DNA of 64,000 nt, from assembly GCA_023401925.1 (NCBI GenBank), contig JAEXDA010000078.1, forward strand, positions 1 to 64,000. Direction: 5' to 3'. The translations under genes and the position numbers were made by a program. The notes beneath the pieces were generated by a model, which saw nothing but the letters and a program-made list of their open reading frames with translations, did no database searches and was not told the origin of the DNA. The DNA is from Bacillota bacterium. GTDB lineage: Bacteria > Bacillota > UBA4882 > UBA8346. Below are positions 43,262 to 51,624 of this stretch, piece by piece; position 1 is the stretch's first letter; the number at the start of each line of letters is the position of its first letter.

Positions 43262-44578
43262 ATGACCCAGAAAGTCTTTTCAATTTTGCTTGTCTCCACA
43301 CTTTTATTTTTCTCAATAATCGCTGCCAGTTTTGGTAAAAATGTGACCGATCCTCTAAATATACGTGCTGGATCAGCAATTTTAGTTGATGGAAGCAGTG
43401 GCAGAATTCTTTATGCCAAAAATCCGGATCAACTTTTACCCACTGCCAGTATGGCCAAGATGATGACGGAGTACTTGGTGTTGGAAGCGGTTAAAGAAAG
43501 CCGTATCCAATGGAATGAGAAGGTCCAAATCAGTGATTATGCCCGTAAGGTATCCCAAAATACCAAATTGTCTAATGTACCCCTTCGGACCGATGTAGAA
43601 TATACCATTAAAGAACTGTACGAAGCAATGGCTATTTATTCTGCCAATGGGGCTACTATTGCATTGGCGGAACGGCTCTCCGGTTCCGAAATTGAATTTG
43701 TCAAACTAATGAACCAAAAAGCAAAAGATTTAGATTTGAAAGACTATAAATTTGTCAATTGTACTGGGTTAAATAATAAGGATTTGTACGGGATGCATCC
43801 GGCAAACACCGGCCTTAATGAAGAGGATATGATGTCGGCCCGGGCCACTTCCATCCTGGCATATTCTCTTATCCGGGACTACCCGGAAGTTTTTAAGTTC
43901 TCCCGAATCCCTAGAAAAGAGTTTCAAAAAGGAACCCCTGATGCGATCAAAATGGATAACTGGAACTGGATGCTCCCGGAACTGGTTTTCGGTTATGCAG
44001 GGATGGACGGTCTGAAGACCGGATCCACCGATCAGGCCGGATATTCTTTTACAGGTACCGCTAAGCGGAACGGGATTCGTTTCATCTCGGTGGTCATGAT
44101 GACCGATTCTTTTAAAACCCGTTTTATGGAAACAAAAAAGGTATTAGATTACGGGTTTACCAACTATGTTACCAAAGAACTGCTCCCGGCTGGTAAAGAG
44201 TACACGGTCAAAGTGGAGAACGGCCGGTGGAAAAATATAAAAGCAATGAATAAAAACCCTTTACGGGTTTTGGTTAAGCGTGGGGAAGAAAACTTATATG
44301 ATTCGTACTTAAAAATTGATAACCCTACCGGAAATGGAACTATAACAGCCCCTATGGCTAAAGGAGCCCTGGTCGGACGAGCCGCCTTGAAATATAAGGG
44401 AGCAGAAGCTCCAAAGTACCTTACTGAGAAGATCAAAATGATGGACGGTGTCGAGGTTGTCACGTTAAGCGAAGTCAAAAAAGCCGGATTTTTCTTCTCA
44501 TTATTTTATCGGATAACTGATTTTATAGCAGATCAATGGACGAGGACCTTTCATTTCATTGCTGATAAAATAGCGTAA
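43262..44578 (+). CDS. dacF: D-alanyl-D-alanine carboxypeptidase, DacF/PBP5 type
   Basis: A 438-residue low-molecular-mass penicillin-binding protein that trims the terminal D-Ala of peptidoglycan. Motifs: signal peptide about residues 5-24 (VFSILLVSTLLFFSIIAASF), S63-x-x-K66 (TASMAK), SxN (YSANGATIALAE) and KTG (GLKTGSTDQAGYSF), then the PBP5_C beta domain and a C-terminal amphipathic helix (FIADQWTRTFHFIADKIA) for membrane binding. I used the ATG at 43262 with GGAG upstream; the longer reading adds an implausible N-terminus. The sporulation-linked homologue DacF is one possibility. Confidence 0.92.
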   Translation: MTQKVFSILLVSTLLFFSIIAASFGKNVTDPLNIRAGSAILVDGSSGRILYAKNPDQLLPTASMAKMMTEYLVLEAVKESRIQWNEKVQISDYARKVSQNTKLSNVPLRTDVEYTIKELYEAMAIYSANGATIALAERLSGSEIEFVKLMNQKAKDLDLKDYKFVNCTGLNNKDLYGMHPANTGLNEEDMMSARATSILAYSLIRDYPEVFKFSRIPRKEFQKGTPDAIKMDNWNWMLPELVFGYAGMDGLKTGSTDQAGYSFTGTAKRNGIRFISVVMMTDSFKTRFMETKKVLDYGFTNYVTKELLPAGKEYTVKVENGRWKNIKAMNKNPLRVLVKRGEENLYDSYLKIDNPTGNGTITAPMAKGALVGRAALKYKGAEAPKYLTEKIKMMDGVEVVTLSEVKKAGFFFSLFYRITDFIADQWTRTFHFIADKIA

Positions 44579-44628
44579 TCTGGAATAAGTTTTTCTTGAC
44601 TCTAAACCAGATGATTTGACGAATTTTT

Positions 44629-44826
44629 GATGCCAGAAAAGCTAAGCAAGTAGTGGATATTTATGGGAATTTAAATCTTTTCCCACCGGATAAAGTTCGG
44701 CAAATTTCCAAGTTTTTAATTCAAACGAATGAAGCTGTTTTTCCTGAATATGAGGGCCTACGCTAATACATCCGCGCTCTCTTGATCAAAACTATCGCCG
44801 AACTGCCATTAAACATTAGAAAATAT
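44629..44826 (+). pseudogene. Remnant of an unidentified gene
   Basis: A plus-strand frame without a start reads DARKAKQVVDIYGNLNLFPP, then KVRQISKFLIQTNEAVFPEY, an in-frame TAA at 44764-44766, then IRALLIKTIAELPLNIRKY. Codon choice looks protein-like, and the last piece (NIRKY) recurs in the repeat at 54354. I cannot name the family. Confidence 0.5.
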
Positions 44827-44860
44827 CATACGGCCGCAGGTTCAAATCCTGTCGCCCCGG
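44812..44860 (+). repeat. Island-flanking direct repeat, left copy, ending in a tRNA-like 3' end
   Basis: AACATTAGAAAATAT, then GCAGGTTCAAATCCTGT, which folds as a 5-bp T-stem with a TTCAAAT loop, then CGCCCCG as an acceptor strand. It matches the right copy at 54354-54400. No full tRNA can be drawn upstream. Looks like an attachment-site remnant. Confidence 0.55.
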
Positions 44861-44876
44861 CCCTAAGAAAATCTTG

Positions 44877-44914
44877 ATTCGACGGCACTCACGGCTGTCG
44901 AATTTTTATTTTTG
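44877..44914 (+). terminator. Terminator after the left tRNA-like repeat
   Basis: ATTCGACGGC pairs with GCTGTCGAAT over a short loop, followed by TTTTATTTTT. Position right after the tRNA-like 3' end suggests it once ended an RNA gene. Confidence 0.7.
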
Positions 44915-45263
44915 GGAATCCTTTTGCAAAACCGCCTTATTATTGGATTTTTAAAATATTCCAAGGAGAATGGCGCCGGAAATTCATACGAAAGAATCGA
45001 AGGACCCTCTATTCACTTCTTTATATAAAGGAAAATCTTACAACTACAAGAATATTTATTTGAATATTCTATTTTTAGACATGCTATTTTTGAAAAATTG
45101 ATGACACCTAAAGAATCTATTCTTCCCAAATGCCCAATTTAAATATGAGTTTCCAAAGTCCGTTTTTAAATTAAAGTGTTTCTGGAAAACATATAAAATA
45201 CAAGCTTAAAAAATTAGATAATAAAAATTTGATAATCATACGTTTATTGTAGCGAGGCAGCAT

Positions 45264-45947
45264 ATGAAAATATTATTGGCGGAAGATGATACCGGTCTCG
45301 GAGAATTAATCAAAATATTATTAGAAAATCATCAATTCTATGTAGATTGGGTGAGCGACGGGGAAGATGCCCTTCATTATTTGAATTATGCTGAGTATGA
45401 CTTGCTTGTCTTAGACTGGATGATGCCAGTTAAAGATGGGTTGGAGGTCTGTAAGGAATCGCGAAAAAATGGATACCAAGGTGGTATAATGATGCTCACG
45501 GCCAAAGACACGCTTAGCGAAGTTGTAACAGGTTTAGATGCCGGAGCGGATGATTACATAATAAAGCCTTTTGAGACCGAAGAATTATTAGCCCGTATCC
45601 GAGCAGTCGGCCGCCGCAGAGAAGCAAAAATAAAAGAAGATATTATTCGGACAAGAAAATTTGAACTGAATTGTACAACTAAATCTATTAAAAAAGATGG
45701 AAAAACCATCCAGCTTTCCTTGCGTGAATTTCAAATCTTTGAGTTACTTGTCCGAAATCATGGACAGGTCCTGCCCCGAGAACTCATTATCGATCGAATC
45801 TGGGGTGGAAATAGCGATATTACCTCAAACAATCTTGATTCTCATATGCGATTACTACGCAAAAAAATAGAACAGCCTGGCGAGGAACCTTTGATAAAAA
45901 ATATTAAAGGGATTGGTTTCAAATTGGAGGAAAACGATGTTTTCTAA
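45264..45947 (+). CDS. OmpR-family response regulator
   Basis: A 227-residue two-component regulator. Receiver: acidic pair in AEDD, phospho-Asp D51 (LVLDWMMP), Thr (MLTAKD) and Lys (IIKPFE). Winged-helix DNA-binding domain from about 130: KTIQLSLREFQIFELLVRNH, RELIIDRIWGGN, LDSHMRLLRKKIEQPGE, IKGIGFKLEE. It overlaps the histidine-kinase start by 11 bp, so the pair is coupled. It lies just inside the left flank of the island, ahead of the biosynthetic-looking operon, and may control it. Closest in style to CopR/CusR-like or HssR-like regulators. Confidence 0.93.
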   Translation: MKILLAEDDTGLGELIKILLENHQFYVDWVSDGEDALHYLNYAEYDLLVLDWMMPVKDGLEVCKESRKNGYQGGIMMLTAKDTLSEVVTGLDAGADDYIIKPFETEELLARIRAVGRRREAKIKEDIIRTRKFELNCTTKSIKKDGKTIQLSLREFQIFELLVRNHGQVLPRELIIDRIWGGNSDITSNNLDSHMRLLRKKIEQPGEEPLIKNIKGIGFKLEENDVF

Positions 45948-47265
45948 AATTCAAACCAAATTAACTTTAGTCTATACACTTAGTATGGCACTCTTGCTGG
46001 TGGGTTTTGTCATTGTAATCTATTCAGCATTTAAATGGCAAGTATACACAGAGCGCGAGGACGAAGTAGACCTTCTCGCCAAACAGATTGCCAAAGAACA
46101 GATCGAGCTTTTGAAAAACAGCAAAAGTGTGCTGCATCCTATCATTATAGAAACAGATGATAATCGCGATATCAGCGGACAAATATTCTACTATGTATAT
46201 GATGCCCATGGAAGAGAAATTAAGGTTGATTTCCCCCTTTCGCTAATGCGGGATGTTGTTTATAAAGAGATCAGCACTTGGAATGAAGGTGATGACGGGA
46301 TCAAAACCATTGTCACGCGGATTAATGAAGAACAAGAAGTAACAATTATGATTGTCGCCCAAAAAGTACATTCCGACTCGGAATTTTTAGGTACTGTTTA
46401 TGTGGGACGGGATGTGACCGGATATTACCGGGTATTGAATCGCAGTGTTATTCCGTTGTTTAGTGTATCATTGGTGTTTTTATTATTGGTAGCTTTCATT
46501 GCTCATTATTTTTCCGGCAGAGCCATGATTCCTATCAAAGATTCCTATATTCGTCAACAAGAATTTGTCGCAGACGCCTCCCATGAATTACGAACACCAT
46601 TAAGTATCATGATTACAGCCCTCGATGTACTCAGCCAGGATAAGAAAACTATTTTGAGTCCTTTGGCTAAACAAATTACTGAGAATATCAAAAACGAGAC
46701 TAGGAAAATGTCTAGCATTGTTAAAGATATGCTCACTTTGGCAAGAGCTGACGCAGGGGTGGACAATTTTACCAGGGAACTTTTCCATGTCGGAGCAGTT
46801 ATTGAAGGGATAATCCGGAGTATGCAGCCGTTGGCAGCTAAAAAATCCATCCAATTGACAGGTATTATTCCAGAAGATATCATGGTTTGCACCGATCGGG
46901 AAAAGTTAAAGCAGCTATTGCAGATTTTAATTGATAACGGCATCAAATACACTCCACCGGAAGGACGGGTGAGTGTCAGCGTAATATGCCCTCAGGATTC
47001 GTCGACAAACGTTAACATTGAGGTGGAAGATACGGGAATCGGCATTGCGCCAGAGCAAAGAGAATTAATTTTTGGACGTTTTTATCGAGTTGATAAAGCT
47101 CGTTCCCGGAAAGAAGGAGGAAGCGGACTGGGATTGGCAATTGCGCAATGGATTGTGAAGTCCATGGGAGGAACCATTAAGGTGGAAAGTGCCGGTGATA
47201 AGGGGAGTCGTTTCTCCGTGAGGCTACCCAACATAAGAATATCAAAATCCAAACAGCCAAAATGA
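45937..47265 (+). CDS. Sensor histidine kinase
   Basis: A 442-residue membrane kinase from ATG 45937 behind GGAGGAAAACG. The first membrane helix is at about residues 10-31 and the second at about 172-194 (IPLFSVSLVFLLLVAFIAHY), with a 140-residue extracytoplasmic sensor between. HisKA has the phospho-His in DASHELRTPLSI. HATPase boxes: N (DNGIKYTPP), G1 (DTGIGIAPEQ), F (FGRFYRVDKA), G2 (GGSGLGLAIA). The sensor is acidic and shows no known domain. The kinase partners the upstream regulator. Confidence 0.93.
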   Translation: MFSKIQTKLTLVYTLSMALLLVGFVIVIYSAFKWQVYTEREDEVDLLAKQIAKEQIELLKNSKSVLHPIIIETDDNRDISGQIFYYVYDAHGREIKVDFPLSLMRDVVYKEISTWNEGDDGIKTIVTRINEEQEVTIMIVAQKVHSDSEFLGTVYVGRDVTGYYRVLNRSVIPLFSVSLVFLLLVAFIAHYFSGRAMIPIKDSYIRQQEFVADASHELRTPLSIMITALDVLSQDKKTILSPLAKQITENIKNETRKMSSIVKDMLTLARADAGVDNFTRELFHVGAVIEGIIRSMQPLAAKKSIQLTGIIPEDIMVCTDREKLKQLLQILIDNGIKYTPPEGRVSVSVICPQDSSTNVNIEVEDTGIGIAPEQRELIFGRFYRVDKARSRKEGGSGLGLAIAQWIVKSMGGTIKVESAGDKGSRFSVRLPNIRISKSKQPK

Positions 47266-47324
47266 AGAGATTCGTAAACATGTTTGAGCTGCGATTCCAT
47301 TTTTTATACGACTTTTTCAAAAGA

Positions 47325-47352
47325 CAAACCCGCCATTTGGCGGGTTTGCTTG
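47325..47352 (+). terminator. Terminator after the two-component genes
   Basis: CAAACCCGCC pairs with GGCGGGTTTG around a 4-nt loop, followed by CTTG; a compact stem ending the kinase transcript. Confidence 0.7.
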
Positions 47353-47360
47353 TAGACTGG

Positions 47361-47479
47361 AGGGTCTGTTGCAAAATAAGATTTATCGATAGAGAAATAC
47401 AATATATGTAAAGCTAACACATTATTTATGGTATATATTGTATTTCTCATTGATTTTAATCACTTTTGCAACATCCTCT
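47361..47479. mobile_element. MITE copy D (119 bp, variant ends)
   Basis: Same length and inner repeat (AGAAATACAATATAT / ATATATTGTATTTCT) as copies A-C, but the ends read AGGGTCTGTTGCAAAAT and ACTTTTGCAACATCCTCT. The end sequence differs while the core is retained, so it is a second subfamily. It sits between the two-component pair and the operon at 47.5 kb. Confidence 0.65.
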
Positions 47480-47556
47480 TCATTTTAATTTCATTCTTCT
47501 TACTTATAATCTCAGTAAATTAACTTATAAAAATATAATGCAACGGGGTGATAGGA

Positions 47557-48222
47557 TTGTTTGTATGTATCGACTTTGACGGTACGATTTCGAAGATCGA
47601 TGTAACTGACGCCATACTGACTCGGTTTGCCAGCCCGGAATGGGAGGAAATAGAAAAACTTTGGCTGGATGGAGAAATAGGTTCTCAGCAATGTTTAGCG
47701 ATGCAAATGAAATTGATCAAAGCACCATTACCGGAGATTTTTGAATTTATCGATTCAATTGCTATCGATCCGACGTTTTTTGATTTTGTGAAATTGTTAA
47801 GAGCCGAACATGTCGGTCATGCCATTGTCAGTGACGGTTTTAGCATCTTTATTAACCGGATTTTAGCAAAACACGGTATTTCAAACGTGGATATTTATGC
47901 AAATAACTTCATTGAACATCAAGGGGCGCTCAAAACCTATTTCCCTTTCAAAAAAGAGCGCTGCGCAGCGGGAAACTGTAAATGTGCGACAGCCCAAAAA
48001 CTTTGCGTCCAGCCCCCCTTGGTACTCATTGGCGATGGGAGCAGCGATTTCTGTGTAGCTGAAAAAGCTGACGTTGTATTTGCGAAAGGTAAATTAGCGG
48101 CCTATTGTAAGCGAAATAATATTGAATATCATCAATTTGATACGTTTATGGAAATCTTTGAACCCTTAATGGGATTACGCTTAGGTAAGACAAAGTTAAT
48201 GAAGGGAGAAATTGCGATATGA
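47557..48222 (+). CDS. HAD-IB phosphatase, MtnX-like
   Basis: About 221 residues. HAD motif I CIDFDGT, motif II VSDGFS, and motif IV GDGSSDFCVAEKADVVFAKG; the loop CAAGNCKCATAQK carries clustered Cys as in MtnX-like phosphatases. MtnX removes phosphate from a 2-hydroxy-3-keto-5-methylthiopentenyl phosphate in methionine salvage, but no other salvage gene is here, so another small phosphorylated substrate is more likely. The start is uncertain: TTG at 47557 has GGGGTGA upstream, while GTG at 47548 lies too close to it. First gene of an operon; its stop overlaps the aminotransferase start (ATGA). Confidence 0.8.
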   Translation: MFVCIDFDGTISKIDVTDAILTRFASPEWEEIEKLWLDGEIGSQQCLAMQMKLIKAPLPEIFEFIDSIAIDPTFFDFVKLLRAEHVGHAIVSDGFSIFINRILAKHGISNVDIYANNFIEHQGALKTYFPFKKERCAAGNCKCATAQKLCVQPPLVLIGDGSSDFCVAEKADVVFAKGKLAAYCKRNNIEYHQFDTFMEIFEPLMGLRLGKTKLMKGEIAI

Positions 48223-49601
48223 GTGAAAAAGCTTTAACCGAAAAAGAATTGCGCGAATTAGAGAGTCAATATTGTTCTTACGGTGATACTGTGCATTATT
48301 TGGAGGAACCTGGAATTTTTGAGCACTGTGAAGGTTCCTGGCTTTATGATGGTAATGATACGCCTTATTTAGACATGCAGATGTGGTATTCCGCTGTCAA
48401 CTTTGGGTATAAAAATAAAGCGATTGAGGATGCCCATCAACAACAAATAGCCCGATTACCCCAGTTGGCATCTCAGTATTTACATCGTGAAAAAATTCTA
48501 TTGGCTGCTAAAATTGCGCAGGAAACAGAAAAACGTTTCGGGATGAAGGGACGGGTACATTTTAATGTGGGTGGCGCACAAGCCATCGAAGACAGCATGA
48601 AGGTAGTCCGCAACTTTAGCAAAGGGAAATCTCTGATGTTTGCCTTTATGGGAGGATATCACGGGCGTACTCTGGGTTGTTCTGAAATCACCAGCAGTTA
48701 CCGTTATCGTCGCCGTTACGGCCATTTTTCCAACCGGGCTTCCTTTATCCCATATCCGTACTGTTATCGTTGTTTTTGCGGTCAAAAACGAGGCAGTTGT
48801 GATTATGAATGCATCAAGCAGTTTGAACAGCTATTTGAAACGGAATACTACGGAGTTTTAGATCCCAAGGTGAATGAAGCGGAATTTGCCGCTTTTTATG
48901 TGGAACCGGTTCAAGCTACCGGTGGTTATATTGCTCCTCCACCCGAGTATTTTGCCAAATTGCAAAAAGTGCTTAAAAATTACGGTATTCTACTGATAGA
49001 CGATGAAGTCCAAATGGGTTTTTATCGTACAGGAAAATTATGGGCTATGGAACATTTTGGTGTGAAACCTGACGTCGTTGTGTTTGCTAAGTCATTGACT
49101 AACGGACTAAATCCTCTGTCCGGTCTTTGGGCGAAGGAAGAAATGATCAATCCGCAGATTTTTCCGCCCGGTTCCACCCATTCTACCTTTTCCAGTAATC
49201 CGTTAGGAACTGCTGCGGGTCTAGCAACATTGGAATATATCGAAAAACATGATGTTGAACATTGGGTTGCCGAAAAAGGACATTATTTGTTGGAAAGACT
49301 TAAAAAATTGCAGCAATGTCATCCGGTGCTCGGAGATGTAGATGGTTTAGGATTGGCAATTCGCGTGGAGATCACAAAATCCGACGGATTTACGCCGGAT
49401 AAGGCGCTGACAGATCAGATCAACGCAGAAGGAATGAAAGGCGACATCGAAGTAAATGGCAAAAAATACGGGCTGGTGCTTGATATCGGCGGATATTACA
49501 AAAATGCCTTCACCCTTGCGCCGCCGCTTACCATTTCTTATCAAGAAATTGATTTATTCATAGAACTTTTTGAAGCGTTATTAAAACGGTGTCGAGTATG
49601 A
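48219..49601 (+). CDS. Class III PLP-dependent aminotransferase
   Basis: A 460-residue fold-type I aminotransferase of the ornithine/GABA group. Motifs: VHFNVGGAQAIEDSMKVVRN for PLP phosphate, GGYHGRT, the Asp of LLIDDEVQMGFYRTG that pairs with the pyridine N, and the Schiff-base Lys in VFAKSLTNGLNPLSG. A Cys-rich PYCYRCFCGQKRGSCDYEC loop is also seen in some GABA and diamine aminotransferases. Typical substrates are omega-amines or diamines. It overlaps the preceding phosphatase by ATGA and the next arginase-fold gene by ATGA as well, so the three are tightly coupled. Confidence 0.9.
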   Translation: MSEKALTEKELRELESQYCSYGDTVHYLEEPGIFEHCEGSWLYDGNDTPYLDMQMWYSAVNFGYKNKAIEDAHQQQIARLPQLASQYLHREKILLAAKIAQETEKRFGMKGRVHFNVGGAQAIEDSMKVVRNFSKGKSLMFAFMGGYHGRTLGCSEITSSYRYRRRYGHFSNRASFIPYPYCYRCFCGQKRGSCDYECIKQFEQLFETEYYGVLDPKVNEAEFAAFYVEPVQATGGYIAPPPEYFAKLQKVLKNYGILLIDDEVQMGFYRTGKLWAMEHFGVKPDVVVFAKSLTNGLNPLSGLWAKEEMINPQIFPPGSTHSTFSSNPLGTAAGLATLEYIEKHDVEHWVAEKGHYLLERLKKLQQCHPVLGDVDGLGLAIRVEITKSDGFTPDKALTDQINAEGMKGDIEVNGKKYGLVLDIGGYYKNAFTLAPPLTISYQEIDLFIELFEALLKRCRV

Positions 49602-50449
49602 GTTTGAATGCGGTAGCTTTAGATATTGATGGAAGTATATTGCGTCAGGGCATAAGTGACCATTTTGAGGTTAAATGGATTTCTCTGCGGATGCTTCGGG
49701 ATGAATTGCAGTTTTATGCAAAAAAAAGCGCGATGAAAGAATTTAAACGGATAATAGGCACTCAAATGACCGAAAACCCTGTTTGTTGGCTGCTGGGGTC
49801 AGGTGATTTTCACCACCTAACCCTGGCGTTTTTAGAAGAATTGAAGGAGCCTTTTGTATTTGTCGTTTTTGACAATCATACCGATTGCTCCTTTATGCCC
49901 CCTAAATACCATTGTGGGAACTGGCTCTATCACGTGGCTCAACTGACGTTATGTAAACAGATCATTCATATTGGGGCCACAGAAGGTTACGGTATCATCG
50001 AGCGACAGACGGGACTTTCCAAACTGGTGAATAACGGGAAAATCGTCGCTCTTCCGGGGTGGAACCTTTCCGTTGCCCATTATATCGAGACTGCTTGGCT
50101 GGTAACCGGTAGAGAAGAAGTCAAGGATTTACCCCTATATATCAGCATCGATAAAGACGTTTTATCCCAATCTGAAGCTTTATGCGATTGGGATAACGGA
50201 CAAATGAGCCGTATTCAATTATACGAGATAGTACAGAAAATTATCCAGCACAAACCCTTGTTAGGCGCAGACATTTGTGGGGAATTGAGCGGTAATCGGG
50301 TTATAAAATCTTCAATTGTAAAAGACAGGATGTCCCGGCTTGAGCATCCTCGCCCAAGGTTTGAACCAACCGGTTATACCGACACGATGAACCGGGAAAC
50401 GACGGAAAAATTACTTCAAATACTGGGAGTCGGCCATGTGGATAATTAA
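49598..50449 (+). CDS. Arginase/ureohydrolase-fold protein
   Basis: A 283-residue protein with the ureohydrolase metal motifs in altered form: GSGDFHHLTLA (for GGDHS), VFDNHTDCS (for DAHxD) and ISIDKDVLS (for SxDxDxxDP). Arginases and agmatinases release urea from guanidines using two Mn ions; the ligand set looks mostly kept, but overall similarity to true agmatinases is low, so related hydrolysis of another amidine or amide is possible. Start at ATG 49598, within the ATGA overlap with the aminotransferase; a GTG at 49589 is the alternative. The C-terminus overlaps the small transporter gene by 14 bp. Confidence 0.75.
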   Translation: MSLNAVALDIDGSILRQGISDHFEVKWISLRMLRDELQFYAKKSAMKEFKRIIGTQMTENPVCWLLGSGDFHHLTLAFLEELKEPFVFVVFDNHTDCSFMPPKYHCGNWLYHVAQLTLCKQIIHIGATEGYGIIERQTGLSKLVNNGKIVALPGWNLSVAHYIETAWLVTGREEVKDLPLYISIDKDVLSQSEALCDWDNGQMSRIQLYEIVQKIIQHKPLLGADICGELSGNRVIKSSIVKDRMSRLEHPRPRFEPTGYTDTMNRETTEKLLQILGVGHVDN

Positions 50450-50801
50450 ATGGATTCCATATTTTGTTATAGGGGCTTTGCTTGAAGGAATTGGACAAGT
50501 ATTGTTTAAAAAAGGGTCCACATCTCATTCTGAAGATAACGGATGGCGATACTATCTATGTCTGGCCGGAAGTAAATGGATTTGGATCGGATTGGGTTGT
50601 TATGGCGTGGAAATGCTTATATGGCTTTTTCTGCTTTTTAATATTCCCTTATCCATAGCCTTTCCTTTATCCGGTATACAACAATTAATTGTAATTGCTT
50701 TTAGCGTCTTTTTTTTAAAGGAAAAGATTAACAAATTAGAATGGATGGGTGTAAGTTTTATTGCAATAGGAATCGCACTAATTGCCAAAATGAGTGGTTA
50801 A
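50436..50801 (+). CDS. Small EamA/SMR-type half-transporter 1
   Basis: A 121-residue protein with four membrane helices (YFVIGALLEGIGQVLFKKG; WIWIGLGCYGVEMLIWLFLL; SIAFPLSGIQQLIVIAFSVF; MGVSFIAIGIALIAKMSG) and a family-type Glu in the first helix. Such half-size proteins (ArnE/ArnF, EmrE) work as dimers to flip polar lipids or export cations. The partner is likely the similar protein at 52606. It overlaps the arginase-fold gene. Confidence 0.82.
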   Translation: MWIIKWIPYFVIGALLEGIGQVLFKKGSTSHSEDNGWRYYLCLAGSKWIWIGLGCYGVEMLIWLFLLFNIPLSIAFPLSGIQQLIVIAFSVFFLKEKINKLEWMGVSFIAIGIALIAKMSG

Positions 50802-50832
50802 AAGTTTATATATTAGAGCAGGTGAAAAGTTT

Positions 50833-51624
50833 ATGAAAAAGTCAGATATCTACTTGCAAGGTGGAGAAAACGCTGTTTTATTGATCCATGGTTTGACTGG
50901 CAGTCCCTACGAAATGAATTATCTGGCCAAACAGTTAAACCGTTCCGGATATACGGTATCCGTGCCCTGTTTGGCGGGGCATGATACTTCGCTCGCGGAT
51001 CTTAAGAAAAGAACATGGCAAGATTGGTACGCTACAGTAAAACAGGGTTTTTTGGAACTAAAGAAGCAGCACTCGAACGTCTGTGTTGCAGGTTTGTGCA
51101 TGGGAGCTGTATTAGCACTACACTTGAGCTACGAACTAGGATCTAACGTAACGGCCATCGGGTTATTTTCAACCACGTTAGCTTACGACGGATGGGGATT
51201 GCCTTGGTACAAATTTTTAGCACCCTTAACCTATTACACACCCGTGAGGTATTTCTATGATTATCCGGAATGTGAACCTTACGGCATCAAGGACAAACGA
51301 TTGCGAGCAATCGTAGCCAAAGGGCTAAAAGACAATTCAGTAGCTTATAACAAGGTCCCGGGCGTATCTATGCATGAATCATTTCGATTGGTTAAAAACG
51401 TAAAAAAGAACATTCGTTCAATTACGACGCCTACCTTGATAATTCATTCCATAGAAGACGATACTGCTAGCGTGAATAACGCCACTTATATCGAACGTCA
51501 AATTGGATCGTCTTCGGTCCGAAAAGTGATTATCGATGATTGCTATCACATGATAACTATTGATAACAAACGGGAACAGGTGGCCGATGAAACAATCAAC
51601 TTTTTTAATAAATATTCCGTCTAG
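50833..51624 (+). CDS. Alpha/beta hydrolase with a cysteine nucleophile
   Basis: A 263-residue carboxylesterase-type alpha/beta hydrolase (VLLIHGLTGSPYEMNYLAKQ, VPCLAGHDTS). The nucleophile elbow reads GLCMGA, with Cys where esterases have Ser. Asp (HSIEDDTAS) and His (CYHMITID) complete a triad. A Cys elbow is seen in PHA synthases (GxCxG) and dienelactone hydrolase, so acyl transfer or thioester chemistry is conceivable. Start at ATG 50833 behind AGGTGA. It overlaps the following acyltransferase-like gene by 38 bp. Confidence 0.85.
   Translation: MKKSDIYLQGGENAVLLIHGLTGSPYEMNYLAKQLNRSGYTVSVPCLAGHDTSLADLKKRTWQDWYATVKQGFLELKKQHSNVCVAGLCMGAVLALHLSYELGSNVTAIGLFSTTLAYDGWGLPWYKFLAPLTYYTPVRYFYDYPECEPYGIKDKRLRAIVAKGLKDNSVAYNKVPGVSMHESFRLVKNVKKNIRSITTPTLIIHSIEDDTASVNNATYIERQIGSSSVRKVIIDDCYHMITIDNKREQVADETINFFNKYSV

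Larger units (their letters stand above)
44579..45263. other. Gene-free region at the left edge of the island
   Basis: About 690 bp with no intact gene. It holds a coding remnant (44629-44826), a tRNA-like repeat (44812-44860), a terminator (44877-44914), then A/T-rich sequence leading to the response regulator. The last 80 bp before 45264 are likely its promoter region. Confidence 0.6.

Noticed and set aside
44812..44860. A complete tRNA gene
   Set aside because: Only the T-arm and acceptor 3' strand are present; no anticodon arm or matching 5' acceptor strand upstream.
47548..48222. Methionine-salvage enzyme MtnX
   Set aside because: No other salvage gene is nearby and MtnX-like phosphatases are diverse, so only the family name is used.
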